Of a stretch of DNA of 64,000 nt, positions 50,036 to 59,552 are shown one piece after another. The stretch covers positions 62,001 to 126,000 of the forward strand of contig NZ_UAPQ01000008.1 of the NCBI RefSeq assembly GCF_900444995.1, read 5' to 3'. The notes under the pieces were generated by a model. That model was not told where the DNA came from. It was given only the letters and a program-made list of their open reading frames with translations, and did not search any database. The position numbers were made by a program, and so were the translations under genes. The stretch is from Actinomyces bovis (GTDB lineage Bacteria; Actinomycetota; Actinomycetes; Actinomycetales; Actinomycetaceae). Every line of letters starts with the position of its first letter. Position 1 is the stretch's first letter.

Positions 50036-50124
50036 TCTCCCGCCCGGAGCTACTACGTGCGAAGGAGAGCACAATCCTCCAGCCGGAGGAGGGCCGCGGA
50101 TTGTGACCTGCCTAACCTAGAGCT

Positions 50125-50958
50125 ATGAGCCAAACAGGTGTCCCCAGTCAAACAAAACCAACCCAGCCCGGTGGCGCCACCGCCCTGGGGGACCCCAGCG
50201 CCCCAGCGCTGGCGATGCGTGGCCTCTGTAAAGCCTTCGGCCCGAAAATCGCCGTCAATATGCTCAGCCTGGACGTGCCCACAGGGGCCGTATACGGCGT
50301 CGTCGGCCCCAACGGTGCGGGCAAAACCACCACCCTGTCCATGGCCACCGGTCTGCTCCTGCCAGACCAAGGGACGGCCTTCGTCCACGGCGTGGATGTT
50401 TGGGCACAGCCCGCCCAGGCCAAGGCTCGGCTGGGTGTCCTGCCGGACGGCATGCGCACCTTCGACCGCCTCAGCGGCGCCGAGCTGGTCAGTTACTCCG
50501 GTCTGCTGCGAGGGCTGGACCGTGAAACCGTGCTCGCCCGCACTAAGCAGTTGCTTGAAGTGCTGGGGCTGGTAGACACGGGAGACAAGCTGGTGGCTGA
50601 CTACTCCGCAGGCATGCGCAAGAAAGTCAACCTGGCTTGTGCACTGGTCCACTCGCCCTCAGTGCTCGTGCTGGACGAGCCATTTGAAGCGGTGGACCCC
50701 GTCTCTGCCCAGACCATCCAAGCCATCCTGCTGGACTTCGCCAAGGCCGGAGGCACAGTGGTTATCTCCAGCCACGTTATGGCCACCGTGCAGCGCCTGT
50801 GCACCCACGTTGCCGTCATCGCTGCCGGACGGGTCCTTGCCGCTGGCACCACCGCTGAAGTAGCGGCCGGGCAAGACCTAGACGCCCGCTTTGCTCAGCT
50901 CGTAGGCGCCCCCACCCAACACGAGGAGCTCTCATGGCTACGACCCTCATCAAACTGA
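50125..50958 (+). CDS. ABC transporter ATPase
   Basis: A 277-residue protein: AMRGLCKAFGPKIAVNMLSLDV, Walker A GPNGAGKTT near residue 65, a Q-loop region, signature ADYSAGMRKKVNLACAL (S-A-G-M in place of SGG), Walker B VLVLDEPFEAVDP and His in VVISSHVM. The 'YSAGMrkk' signature is common in drug- or antibiotic-type exporters of actinobacteria. It overlaps the permease gene by 25 bases. Substrate unknown. Confidence 0.88.
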   Translation: MSQTGVPSQTKPTQPGGATALGDPSAPALAMRGLCKAFGPKIAVNMLSLDVPTGAVYGVVGPNGAGKTTTLSMATGLLLPDQGTAFVHGVDVWAQPAQAKARLGVLPDGMRTFDRLSGAELVSYSGLLRGLDRETVLARTKQLLEVLGLVDTGDKLVADYSAGMRKKVNLACALVHSPSVLVLDEPFEAVDPVSAQTIQAILLDFAKAGGTVVISSHVMATVQRLCTHVAVIAAGRVLAAGTTAEVAAGQDLDARFAQLVGAPTQHEELSWLRPSSN

Positions 50959-52688
50959 GGTGGCGCCTGACCTTCAACAGGCTGCGCGGCAATATTTGGG
51001 CCATCATTGGCACCATCCTGGGGGGCGTGTATGGGCTCTTCCTCCTGGCAGGACTGGTGTTCGGTGCGGTCTTCCTGGGGGCTCAAGCTCCACACCAGGT
51101 TGCCATGGTGCTGACACTGCTCGGATCCCTGGCTGTGCTTGGGTGGTGCCTGATACCCATGCTATTCACCGGCGTGGACACGACCCTAGACCCCCGTGCC
51201 TTGGCTGGGTGGATTGCCCCCTCGCGGCAGCTGAGCCGGGGACTGGCCGCCGCAGGTGCCACCGGGCTGCCGGGAATCGTCACCGCTCTGGCCTTTGTGC
51301 TGCCAGCCCTAAGCTGGGCGCTGGCGGGGCGTTCGGCAGCGGCCCTGTTGGCCGTCTTGCTGGCTCCGGTTGCTCTGGCCACCTGCGTGCTGGCTTCCCG
51401 GGTGCTGGTGATTGGCAGCGGCCTGTCCACCAGCCGTCGCGGTCGGGATGTGATGGCCTTGGTGGGCGTTTTGGTGATCTTTGGGGCTTCAATATTGCCC
51501 TCCATACTCAACTTCTGGTTGGAATCGCGAGACCTAAACCTGAAGCTCCTGGATGATGTTTCCCGATGGCTCGCGTTTACGCCGCTAGGTTGGTCTTTTT
51601 CCGCTCCGGCTGAGCTGGCCGCGGGGAAGTTTCTGCCAGCCACTCTGAAGACCCTGGGGGCGGTGATCCTGCCGGTTCTCCTGCTGCCGGCCTGGCATGG
51701 CGTGGTGGCTCGCGTGATGACTGGCCGCAGCGCGCGCAGCAGCTCGCATAAGCAAATCACCTTCGGGCAAGAGGCAGCTGCCGCGCAAACAGCTAGCCCG
51801 GTGGTGGCACGTACCGACGCCGTCGGTGTGGCTGAGCCCTTGGTCTGGCAGCGGCGTCTAGCGCGAATCGTGCCCTCACCTGCAGCGGCCGTAGCTGCGC
51901 GCTGCCTGCGGTATTGGCGCTCGGATCCTAGGTACTTGGCGCAGGGTGTCGCCCTGGTGCTTATCCCGCTGGTGTTGGTGGGGGTGGCTATGGTGAACAC
52001 GCTCCGTGGCAGGGTGTCTGTGGATCTCGGGGAGGGGCCGATTGAGTTCAGCTTTAGTTTGGGGCACGCTCCCAGCCTTTTGCTGGCCTTGGTGCCAGCT
52101 ATGGCGCTCATTGGGGGCTGGGCGCTGCACGACGATCTGGGATTCGACTCCACCGCCCAATGGATGCATCTGGCAGCTGGTCTGCGGGGGTACCACGACC
52201 GCTTAGGGCGGATGCTTGGCCTGACCGTGTGGCTCCTGCCATTGCTCCTGGCGCTGCTGAGCGTCATGGGCTTGTGGACTGGGCGCTGGGATATGTTGCC
52301 GGCTGTCCTGGGGGTGACGCTGGCGGTGCTGGGCTGTGCCCTGGCGTGGTCCTCCATCACTAGCGTCATGCTCCCGTACGAGACTAATGCGCCAGGGGAT
52401 AGTCCGATGCGTTCACGCACCTCCGGCATAGCCTTCGTAACTTCTCTGATTCAGGCGGTTGGGCTAGGCCTGATTGCCTTGGCGGCTTGCCCGGTGGCTA
52501 TTGGCTTCCTGGTGATTGCCTTCCAAGGGGCCTGGGTGTGGGGTTGGCTGCTGCTCTGCGCGGGTGCCCTATGGGGTTTGGCGGCTGCATGGCTGGGGGT
52601 ACGCCTGGGAGGGAGGCTGCTGGACCAGCGGTGGGTGCAGGTGCTCACTACCGTGCGTAGCTGGCCTGGGCACGCGGAGGCCCGCTGA
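50934..52688 (+). CDS. ABC transporter permease (large, polytopic)
   Basis: A 584-residue protein with ATG 50934 inside the ATPase gene end. It has about 12 hydrophobic segments, in two groups (about 25-65, 100-185 and 220-250; then 330-580). The middle cytosolic part is basic (HGVVARVMTGRSARSSSHKQITF). There is no extracellular domain. It is the partner of the ATPase just before. The type resembles ABC-2-like transporters found beside such ATPases in Actinomyces; substrate cannot be told. Confidence 0.85.
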   Translation: MATTLIKLRWRLTFNRLRGNIWAIIGTILGGVYGLFLLAGLVFGAVFLGAQAPHQVAMVLTLLGSLAVLGWCLIPMLFTGVDTTLDPRALAGWIAPSRQLSRGLAAAGATGLPGIVTALAFVLPALSWALAGRSAAALLAVLLAPVALATCVLASRVLVIGSGLSTSRRGRDVMALVGVLVIFGASILPSILNFWLESRDLNLKLLDDVSRWLAFTPLGWSFSAPAELAAGKFLPATLKTLGAVILPVLLLPAWHGVVARVMTGRSARSSSHKQITFGQEAAAAQTASPVVARTDAVGVAEPLVWQRRLARIVPSPAAAVAARCLRYWRSDPRYLAQGVALVLIPLVLVGVAMVNTLRGRVSVDLGEGPIEFSFSLGHAPSLLLALVPAMALIGGWALHDDLGFDSTAQWMHLAAGLRGYHDRLGRMLGLTVWLLPLLLALLSVMGLWTGRWDMLPAVLGVTLAVLGCALAWSSITSVMLPYETNAPGDSPMRSRTSGIAFVTSLIQAVGLGLIALAACPVAIGFLVIAFQGAWVWGWLLLCAGALWGLAAAWLGVRLGGRLLDQRWVQVLTTVRSWPGHAEAR

Positions 52689-52851
52689 ACAGGTGTGACG
52701 CACTCCCTGAGATATGACGGCCTGCTGGGTCCAGAATCGCGGCACAGATTTGTCTGATGTCCTACGATTCTCCTGTAGGGCGCAGAGCAGCGCCGCAAAC
52801 CAGTCGGCCACCAGTTGGCGGCCGGAACCACGACATAGCGAAGGAAGAATC

Positions 52852-53592
52852 GTGGAGCTCGTCATTCTGGACACCGACGAAGAGATCGCTGAGCGCGCCG
52901 CTGACGCCATCGAGGCGCTCATCAAAACCAAACCAAACGCCGTGCTGGGAACCGCCACCGGCTCTTCCCCGCTGCCGCTCTACGACGAGCTAACTCGCCG
53001 CTGCCAGGAGGGCCGCATCTCCTTCAAACAGGTCAAAGGTTTCATGCTCGACGAGTACGTCGGCCTGCCTGAGGGGCACCCCGAGCGCTACGCCACTTTC
53101 ATGGAGCGCAACCTCCGCTCCCGCATCGATATGCCTGAGGGTGCCCTCCAGGGACCAGACGCCCTGCGTGAAGACCTGCAGGCCGCCTGCGACGAGTACG
53201 AGGCCAAGATGGCCCAGGCTGGCTACTGTGACTTGCAGATCCTGGGCATTGGCGCTGACGGACACATTGGCTTCAACGAGCCCGGTGGTCCGCTGGACTC
53301 TCCGACCCACATTGACACCTTGACTCAGAAGACTCGCTCGGACAACGCCCGCTTCTTCGACGGCGATATCGATCAGGTTCCTACCCACTGCATTACGCAG
53401 GGCCTGGGCACCATCATGAAGGCCCGCAAGCTCGTGCTAATCGCTACCGGTGAGAACAAAGCTGAAGCTATTCACCAGCTCGTTGAGGGCAAGATCAGTG
53501 CCCAGTGGCCCGCCACGGTAATGCAGAACCACCCTGATGCGCTGGTCCTAGTTGACCGCGCTGCTGCCTCCAAACTCACTGCCAAGCACTGA
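52852..53592 (+). CDS. nagB: Glucosamine-6-phosphate deaminase
   Basis: The 246-residue reading starts at GTG 52852 after AAGGAAGAATC; the longer frame from 52714 has no ribosome site and lacks homology. VLGTATGSSPLPLYDEL, FKQVKGFMLDEYVGL (catalytic Asp), LGIGADGHIGFNEPG (His/Glu pair), and AWKLVLIATG-like segments are the NagB signatures. It turns GlcN-6-P into F-6-P and ammonia, the last step of the sialic acid route whose first steps are at 46773-49502. The inserted genes show that it is not in the same operon. Confidence 0.93.
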   Translation: MELVILDTDEEIAERAADAIEALIKTKPNAVLGTATGSSPLPLYDELTRRCQEGRISFKQVKGFMLDEYVGLPEGHPERYATFMERNLRSRIDMPEGALQGPDALREDLQAACDEYEAKMAQAGYCDLQILGIGADGHIGFNEPGGPLDSPTHIDTLTQKTRSDNARFFDGDIDQVPTHCITQGLGTIMKARKLVLIATGENKAEAIHQLVEGKISAQWPATVMQNHPDALVLVDRAAASKLTAKH

Positions 53593-53653
53593 ACCGGGAG
53601 GCGGCCTGCAGCTCACCGACGTCGTCGTCGCCCCCACCCCCTGCCACCCTCCA

Positions 53654-53731
53654 TTCGGACAACCATGCGCCGTTCGGACAACCATGCACACGGTCGTAGG
53701 TTGTCCGAACGGCTGAAGGTTGTCCGAACGG
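53654..53731. repeat. Nested repeats: two direct TTCGGACAACC units and their two inverted copies
   Basis: TTCGGACAACCATGC occurs at 53654-53668 and 53673-53687. The inverted form GGTTGTCCGAACGG occurs at 53699-53712 and 53718-53731. So the order is A, A, A', A' over 78 bases, which can fold in one long double hairpin or as two dimers. It lies between nagB and the DUF3039 gene. No gene is supported here. Confidence 0.8.
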
Positions 53732-53827
53732 AGAAGTAGGGGAGGGACAGGGCGGGGAGAGGCTTCGCACATGTGGTGCAGGGCTCCGCACGGCGATCGG
53801 GTCTCAGGGCCGGCCTACACTGGGCCC

Positions 53828-54235
53828 ATGACCGCACCTCGCCTCAACCGCAAGAGTGCCCACCTGGGCGCGCGCGCCACGAGCGACCCCCACGGACCCC
53901 AGTCGCCAAGTGCCCCCAGCACTGAGCCGACCCAGGGCGTCGGCACCGCCGTGCTGGAGCGCGAGGAACTGCAGCACACTGACGACGGTGACGCCGACCG
54001 CTTTGCCCATTACGTGCGCCGCGACCGCATCGACGCAGCGGCCGCCACTGGACGCCCCGTCGTCGCCTTATGCGGCAAAGTGTGGACACCCGGACGGGAT
54101 CCGTCCAAATACCCCATCTGCCCCACCTGCAAGGCTATCTATGAGCAAATGCGTGGCGGAGGCGATGAAGGCAATGGCTCCGGCAGAGGTTCCGGAGGCC
54201 GTTTCCCTAACCCCTTCCGCCGGGGCGATAAGTGA
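53828..54235 (+). CDS. DUF3039 protein
   Basis: The 135-residue reading starts at ATG 53828. The core GDADRFAHYVRRDRIDAAAATGRPVVALCGKVWTPGRDPSKYPICPTCKAIYEQM is the DUF3039 domain, with C...CPTC, a likely zinc site. It has a disordered N-terminus and a Gly/Arg-rich tail. The function is unknown. Its stop overlaps the helicase start by four bases (GTGA), a pairing conserved in actinobacteria, suggesting that they work together. Confidence 0.88.
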   Translation: MTAPRLNRKSAHLGARATSDPHGPQSPSAPSTEPTQGVGTAVLEREELQHTDDGDADRFAHYVRRDRIDAAAATGRPVVALCGKVWTPGRDPSKYPICPTCKAIYEQMRGGGDEGNGSGRGSGGRFPNPFRRGDK

Positions 54236-56046
54236 GCCCGGCCCGCAACAGCCAGGCACGCAGCAACCCCCACCAGCCCTCCATCTTCGCGGCGGAGAAC
54301 CTCCCTCCGGCCTACCCTCAACGGGCTGCTTGGGGCACCACCAGGCCTCTGCGCGCCTGGCAGGCTGCCGCTCTGGAACGCTACCTGCGTGACCTGCCCC
54401 AGGACTTCCTGGCAGTCGCCACCCCTGGAGCTGGCAAGACCACCTTCGCGTTGCGCATCGCCGCAGAACTGCTCAGCACCGGTGAGGTCCACAAGGTCAC
54501 CATCGTGTGCCCCACCGAGCACCTCAAGTTTCAGTGGGCGGAGGCTGCCGCACGCGTCGGCATCCAGGTGGACCCCTCCTACACCAACTCCCAAGGGGCC
54601 CTCGGCTCCCGCTACGACGGCGTAGCCCTGACCTACGCCCAGGTGGCTGCGAACGCCAACCTTCACCGGGCCCGCACCAGCGCCACCCGCACCCTGGTGA
54701 TCCTGGACGAGATTCACCACGGCGGAGACGCCCTCAGTTGGGGCGACGCCATACGCGAGGCCTTTACCCCGGCACGCAAACGCCTAGCCCTAACCGGAAC
54801 GCCCTTCCGCTCAGACACCTCACCCATTCCCTTCGTCACCTATGCGGAGGACGCTTCCGGCAACAAACGCTCCAAAGCAGACTATGCCTACGGCTATGCC
54901 GAGGCCTTGCGCGACGGCGTCGTTCGGCCCGTTATGTTCATGACCTACTCAGGAGAGATGCATTGGCGCACCAAGGCCGGTGACGAGTTGGCCGCCCGCC
55001 TAGGCGAGCCCCTCACCAAGGACCTGGAAGCCCAGGCTTGGCGCACCGCCCTCGCGCCTGACGGAGACTGGATTCCCGCCGTTTTGGCCGCTGCAGACCA
55101 ACGCCTAACCGAAGTGCGCCGTCAAGTTCCCGATGCCGGTGGTCTGGTGATCGCCTCCGACCAAGCCACCGCCCGCGCCTACGCCGCCAAACTAAAAGCC
55201 ATCACCGGTCAGCCCCCCACCGTGGTCTTGTCCGACGATTCCGGGGCTTCCAGCCGTATTGAGTCCTTCTCCGCCTCCCAGGACCGCTGGATGGTGGCGG
55301 TGCGCATGGTCTCTGAGGGGGTGGACGTGCCCCGCCTGGCTGTGGGCGTCTACGCCACCTCCACCTCCACGCCCCTGTTCTTTGCCCAGGCTGTGGGGCG
55401 TTTTGTGCGCTCGCGAGCTCGGGGGGAGACCGCCAGTGTGTTCCTACCTTCCGTCACTCCGCTACTGGCCCTGGCCGGTGAACTGGAGGTGCAGCGCGAT
55501 CATGTGCTCAACGCCCCCAAGCAGAATGACGGGGCCTTTGCCTACCCTGAGGACCGGTTGATTGCGGAGGCCAACCAAACCGAGCAGGCCTCCGACGACC
55601 TCTTCGGGGCTTTCGAGGCCATGAACTCCACCGCCGAGTTTGACCGCGTGCTCTTTGACGGCGGTGAGTTCGGCACCGGCGCGATGGTCGGCTCTGTGGA
55701 GGAGCAGGAGTATCTAGGGCTGCCGGGGCTACTGTCCCCAGAAGAGGTAACGGCTCTGCTGCGTCAGCGTCAGGACGCTCAGATTAAGGCTTCCAAGCGG
55801 GAGGCGGCGGCTGCGGCGCAGCGCCGTGCCAACTCCGGCATGGACGACGCCCGCCGTCGGGTTGCTGCCCGCAAGGAACTCTCCCAGCTGGTATCCGCTT
55901 GGGCGCGACGCTCCGGCCAACCCCACGGCGTCGTCCACAATGAGCTACGGCGGGTATGCGGTGGCCCCGAGGTGGCTCAGGCCTCCACGGAGGAGATTGA
56001 AAAGCGTGTGCGGACGCTGCGCCGCTGGTTCGTCGGAAAGCGCTGA
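54232..56046 (+). CDS. DEAD/DEAH-box superfamily 2 helicase
   Basis: A 604-residue protein starting at GTG 54232. The Q-like motif LRAWQAAALERYL precedes the Walker A ATPGAGKT near residue 65. Motif II is DEIHH (near residue 155), motif III LTGTPFRSD. The second domain has VRMVSEGVDVPRL and FAQAVGRFVRSR (motif VI). It resembles the actinobacterial helicases that follow DUF3039. The C-terminal 120 residues are basic and helical. Its substrate, DNA or RNA, is not known. Confidence 0.88.
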   Translation: MSPARNSQARSNPHQPSIFAAENLPPAYPQRAAWGTTRPLRAWQAAALERYLRDLPQDFLAVATPGAGKTTFALRIAAELLSTGEVHKVTIVCPTEHLKFQWAEAAARVGIQVDPSYTNSQGALGSRYDGVALTYAQVAANANLHRARTSATRTLVILDEIHHGGDALSWGDAIREAFTPARKRLALTGTPFRSDTSPIPFVTYAEDASGNKRSKADYAYGYAEALRDGVVRPVMFMTYSGEMHWRTKAGDELAARLGEPLTKDLEAQAWRTALAPDGDWIPAVLAAADQRLTEVRRQVPDAGGLVIASDQATARAYAAKLKAITGQPPTVVLSDDSGASSRIESFSASQDRWMVAVRMVSEGVDVPRLAVGVYATSTSTPLFFAQAVGRFVRSRARGETASVFLPSVTPLLALAGELEVQRDHVLNAPKQNDGAFAYPEDRLIAEANQTEQASDDLFGAFEAMNSTAEFDRVLFDGGEFGTGAMVGSVEEQEYLGLPGLLSPEEVTALLRQRQDAQIKASKREAAAAAQRRANSGMDDARRRVAARKELSQLVSAWARRSGQPHGVVHNELRRVCGGPEVAQASTEEIEKRVRTLRRWFVGKR

Positions 56047-56077
56047 GGCCGCCTGTCCTGGCCCCAGCGCTGACGAA

Positions 56078-56136
56078 TTCGCCCGTTCTTGACGACGACG
56101 CCCGCAGCGCAGGCGTTTTAGACAAGAACGGGCGAA
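56078..56136. terminator. Convergent-gene hairpin between helicase and pncB
   Basis: TTCGCCCGTTCTTG (56078-56091) and CAAGAACGGGCGAA (56123-56136) are perfect inverted copies around 31 bases, with a small inner stem. The genes on both sides point to it. Confidence 0.65.
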
Positions 56137-56161
56137 CTGGTCAAAAAAGGGTGCTTTGGCT

Positions 56162-57538
56162 TCAGCCTTGACGGGTCTCGCGACCGTCCAAGTCAAGATG
56201 CCGGGTGGGGATGGCTGGCTCCCCTTCGCTTAGGCGCCAACCGTCATACGGCAGTTCTGCCCGGGCAGTGCGGTGGCGCTCAGCTGCCGCCTGCAGGGCC
56301 TCGGTGCCGCGATGCTCCTCAACCACGACGCCGTCGCGCACCAACTCCACCTGCAGCGGGCGAGCCCCGGCCGCCTTAAGCGCCGCCAGCGCCTCATCTT
56401 GCCCCTCGGCGGAGACAATCAACTCTTCACAGGCACGACCCTGTTCATCTAGCACCCGGCCGGCCCATTTGCGTCCACCGAGCGTGGCCTTGCCACCGGA
56501 GGAGAACTTGGCGACCTCCTCCATTTCACCATTGGCGCCCATACGCTCCACCAGCTTGTACACCAGCGCCGCCGTCGGACGACCAGAGCCGGTAACCAGC
56601 TTGGTTCCCACACCATAGGAGTCCACCGGAGCTGCACCCAGACCGGCGATTGCATACTCATCCAGGTCATTAGTGACAGTGATGCGTGTGGTCGTAGCCC
56701 CCAGGGCGTCTAGCTGTGCGCGTACTTTAAAGGCCTCTGCCACTAGGTCGCCGGAGTCCAGACGCACCGCGCTCAACTCGCCACCGGCCGCGCGGGCGGC
56801 CTTGACCGCCCGCTCGACGCCAGTAGCAATGTCATAGGTGTCCACCAGGATCGTGGTGCCTGGCCCCAGGCAGGCCACCTGCGCGGCAAAAGCCTCCTCT
56901 TCCGAGTCGTGCAGCAGAGTGAAGGAGTGTGCGGAAGTGCCCACGGTAGGAATGCCGTAACGCATGCCGGCTTCCAGATCACTGGTGCCCACAAAACCTC
57001 CCACTACGGAGGCGCGGGCGGCAGCTACCGCAGCGTGTTCATTAGCGCGCCTGGCTCCAAAGTCCACGCAGGGGCGCCCGTGGGCTGCGATCGTCATGCG
57101 GGAGGCGGCGGAGGCGACGGCGCAGTCGTAGTTGTAGATGCTCAGAGCCAAGGTTTCTAGGATGCAGGCTTCGGCAAAGCTTCCCTCCACTGTCAGCAGC
57201 GGGGAGTTAGAGAAGTAGCACTCGCCTTCGGCATAGCCGTGGATTGTGCCTGTGAAGCGGTAGCCGCGCAGGTAGTCCAGAGTTACGTCGTCCACCACGC
57301 CGGTGCGGTGCAGGAAGTCGATCTGCTGGTCGGTGAAGGTGAAGGACTCCACTGCGTCCAGTAGCCGGCCAGTGCCCGCCACCACGCCAAAGCGCCGTGA
57401 GGAAGGCAGGGTACGGCCGAACAGTTCAAAGACGCTGCGTCGCTCGGCGGTGCCGGCGTGCAGCGCCCCCTGGAGCATGGTCAACTCGTACATGTCGGTC
57501 AGGAGGGCGGTGCTGGACAGGCTGGGGATGGATGTCAT
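56162..57538 (-). CDS. pncB: Nicotinate phosphoribosyltransferase
   Basis: The 458-residue reverse-strand protein begins TALLTDMYELTMLQGALHAG, has FGARRANEHAAVAAARASVVGGFVGTSD (the phosphate and substrate loop), GTSAHSFTLLHDSEEEAF (catalytic His), VRLDSGDL and DSYGVGTKLVTG, all typical for PncB. It makes nicotinate mononucleotide from nicotinate and PRPP in NAD salvage. It is divergent from clpS with only 59 bases between the starts. Confidence 0.95.
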   Translation of the reverse strand: MTSIPSLSSTALLTDMYELTMLQGALHAGTAERRSVFELFGRTLPSSRRFGVVAGTGRLLDAVESFTFTDQQIDFLHRTGVVDDVTLDYLRGYRFTGTIHGYAEGECYFSNSPLLTVEGSFAEACILETLALSIYNYDCAVASAASRMTIAAHGRPCVDFGARRANEHAAVAAARASVVGGFVGTSDLEAGMRYGIPTVGTSAHSFTLLHDSEEEAFAAQVACLGPGTTILVDTYDIATGVERAVKAARAAGGELSAVRLDSGDLVAEAFKVRAQLDALGATTTRITVTNDLDEYAIAGLGAAPVDSYGVGTKLVTGSGRPTAALVYKLVERMGANGEMEEVAKFSSGGKATLGGRKWAGRVLDEQGRACEELIVSAEGQDEALAALKAAGARPLQVELVRDGVVVEEHRGTEALQAAAERHRTARAELPYDGWRLSEGEPAIPTRHLDLDGRETRQG

Positions 57539-57597
57539 GACAGCAATCTATGTCCAGAATCCAGAAACCGTGCAGGGCCTGCCGCTACTCTGAGAGC

Positions 57598-57930
57598 GTG
57601 ACCGCTGACTTAACCACAGGTGCCAGCTCGCAGTCTCAGTTGCTTGAGCGGCCCCAGACTGCCCGCCGGTGGTGCACAGTCGTTCACGACGACCCCGTCA
57701 ACACCATGAACTATGTAACTTGGGTCTTCCGTTCTTACTTTGGCTTCTCACGCACCGTGGCGCAGGCTCGGATGCTGGAGGTGCACACGCGCGGTCGCGC
57801 CGTCGTGTCCAAAGGGGCTCGCGAGCGGATGGAGGTGGACGTAGCCGCCATGCACTCCTATGGCCTGCGCGCCACCTTGGAACCCTTGGGAGGCGACGAC
57901 GAGGCCGCCTCGGCAGGGACGGCGGTCTGA
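57598..57930 (+). CDS. clpS: ATP-dependent Clp protease adaptor ClpS
   Basis: The 110-residue reading starts at GTG 57598; an ATG at 57550 overlaps the divergent promoter area and is less likely. WCTVVHDDPVNTMNYVTWVFRSYFGFSRTVAQARMLEVHTRGRAVVSKGARERMEVDVAAMHSYGLRATLEP is ClpS, with the N-degron pocket (D-D-P-V-N-T-M). It feeds N-degron proteins to ClpA/C-P. It is followed by the DUF2017 gene at two bases. Confidence 0.93.
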   Translation: MTADLTTGASSQSQLLERPQTARRWCTVVHDDPVNTMNYVTWVFRSYFGFSRTVAQARMLEVHTRGRAVVSKGARERMEVDVAAMHSYGLRATLEPLGGDDEAASAGTAV

Positions 57931-57931
57931 T

Positions 57932-58678
57932 ATGCGCGCATTCCAGCCAACGGCGGGCGGCTTCCACTCCGCCTTGGAACCCTGGGAACGGATTGTGCTG
58001 GAGCAGTTGGTACGTGAGGTAGCGGGCATCCTCGGGCCCAGTTCTAACCAGGCTAAGACCTCAGCTCAGGAGAGCAGCTTTCCACCAGCTCAGCTTGGCG
58101 ACGCCGTCGCCAACGCCCCACAGTCAGATGCGGCTCAGTGCCCCGAGGTTGTAACCCAGCCACCGCGCCCCCGCGAAGGAGAGAGCTTGGCTGATGCTCG
58201 CACCCTGGCTGCCCTGGACTTTACGCCGGGGGAGGATGCGGAGGCACCCACCACCTATCTCGCTCATCCTGCCGAGGACCCAGCTCTGGCTGCTCTGCTG
58301 CCCCAAGCCAGTGAGGACCCACAGCTTGCTGCCGACTTGGCTGCGCTAATCCGTGAGCCTCTGCGCGATGATAAGCATCGGCGGCTAGTTGCGATGGCCC
58401 GCGAGCTGCTGGCCCCAAGCGGTCCAGACGGAAAGGTGCTGGTGGTAGCCAGGCAGTTGCCCGACTGGTTGGGGGCGCTAAATGACCTACGCCTCTTCCT
58501 GGCTCAGCGTCTGGAGATAACCACACCACAGGCCGCCGAGGCAGTGCATGAAGAGTTGCTTGAGACCCCACCGCTGAGTGCTATTCCACAGGCGCATCTG
58601 CGCCATATGCGGGTTGTGCTTTATGAAATGGTTACCTGGTGGCAGGAATCACTGCTTGCCGCAGTCGAGGAAAACTAA
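57932..58678 (+). CDS. DUF2017 protein
   Basis: The 248-residue reading starts at ATG 57932. [24 protein letters not shown] and the C-terminal part [22 protein letters not shown] ... [17 protein letters not shown] are the two DUF2017 signatures. The middle (residues 40-130) is a disordered, acidic insert. The gene is almost always next to clpS in actinobacteria, hence a role connected with Clp proteolysis or with the next gene murI may exist; nothing is proven. Confidence 0.85.
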   Translation: MRAFQPTAGGFHSALEPWERIVLEQLVREVAGILGPSSNQAKTSAQESSFPPAQLGDAVANAPQSDAAQCPEVVTQPPRPREGESLADARTLAALDFTPGEDAEAPTTYLAHPAEDPALAALLPQASEDPQLAADLAALIREPLRDDKHRRLVAMARELLAPSGPDGKVLVVARQLPDWLGALNDLRLFLAQRLEITTPQAAEAVHEELLETPPLSAIPQAHLRHMRVVLYEMVTWWQESLLAAVEEN

Positions 58679-58700
58679 GGGCAGACATAGTCTCGACCAT

Positions 58701-59552
58701 ATGAACGACGCGCCCATCGGCATGTTTGACTCCGGAGTCGGCGGTCTGACAGTTGCGCGCGCCGTGTTGGACCTGCTGCCTCGCGAGGAGATCCTCTACA
58801 TCGGGGACACCAAGTACGGTCCCTATGGTCCCCGCCCCATCGCTGAGGTACGTGGCCTGGCCATCAAAGTCATGGATGAATTGGTGGACGCTGGCGTCAA
58901 GCTTCTAGTAATTGCCTGCAATACCGCCAGTGCCGCCGTCCTGCATGACGCGCGTGAGCGCTACACGGTGGGGCGCGGTGTGCCCGTGGTTGAGGTGATT
59001 CACCCAGCTGCGCGCTCTGCTGCTCGCGTCACTCGCAATGGAAAGGTGGGAGTGATCGCTACCCGAGGAACAGTCGAGTCCGGTGCCTATGCGGATGCCC
59101 TGGAGGCAGTGCCCGGGATCGAGCTGGTGCAGCAGGCCTGCCCGCGCTTTGTGGAACTCGCGGAAATGGGCGTGACCACCGGTCCGCAGGTATTGGATGT
59201 GGCCGAGGAGTACCTGGCACCCGTGAAGGCAAAGGGCGTGGATACCCTGGTGCTGGGCTGTACTCACTATCCGCTGCTACTGGGCCCGATCTCCTATGTG
59301 ATGGGCCAGGACATCACCTTGGTCACCAGCTCTGAGGAAACCGCGAAGGACACTTACCGGGCGCTCGCGGAGGCCGACCTGCTGCGCAGCCCCGATGCCC
59401 CAGACCCAGTTCACCAGTTCCGTGCTACCGGAGACCCCGAGGCTTTTACTGCCTTGGCGCGTCGCTTTCTTGGCCCGGAGGTGGACGCCGTGCGCCCCCC
59501 TAGGCCTGCTGCCCCCAATATCCCCGCCGTTCTGCATACGGAGACTGCATGA
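58701..59552 (+). CDS. murI: Glutamate racemase
   Basis: The 283-residue reading starts at ATG 58701; the frame opens at 58578 inside the DUF2017 gene. [32 protein letters not shown] (first catalytic Cys) and [15 protein letters not shown] (second catalytic Cys) are diagnostic. It supplies D-glutamate for peptidoglycan. The last 60 residues are an extension beyond the core. Overlaps the following gene by four bases. Confidence 0.95.
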   Translation: MNDAPIGMFDSGVGGLTVARAVLDLLPREEILYIGDTKYGPYGPRPIAEVRGLAIKVMDELVDAGVKLLVIACNTASAAVLHDARERYTVGRGVPVVEVIHPAARSAARVTRNGKVGVIATRGTVESGAYADALEAVPGIELVQQACPRFVELAEMGVTTGPQVLDVAEEYLAPVKAKGVDTLVLGCTHYPLLLGPISYVMGQDITLVTSSEETAKDTYRALAEADLLRSPDAPDPVHQFRATGDPEAFTALARRFLGPEVDAVRPPRPAAPNIPAVLHTETA

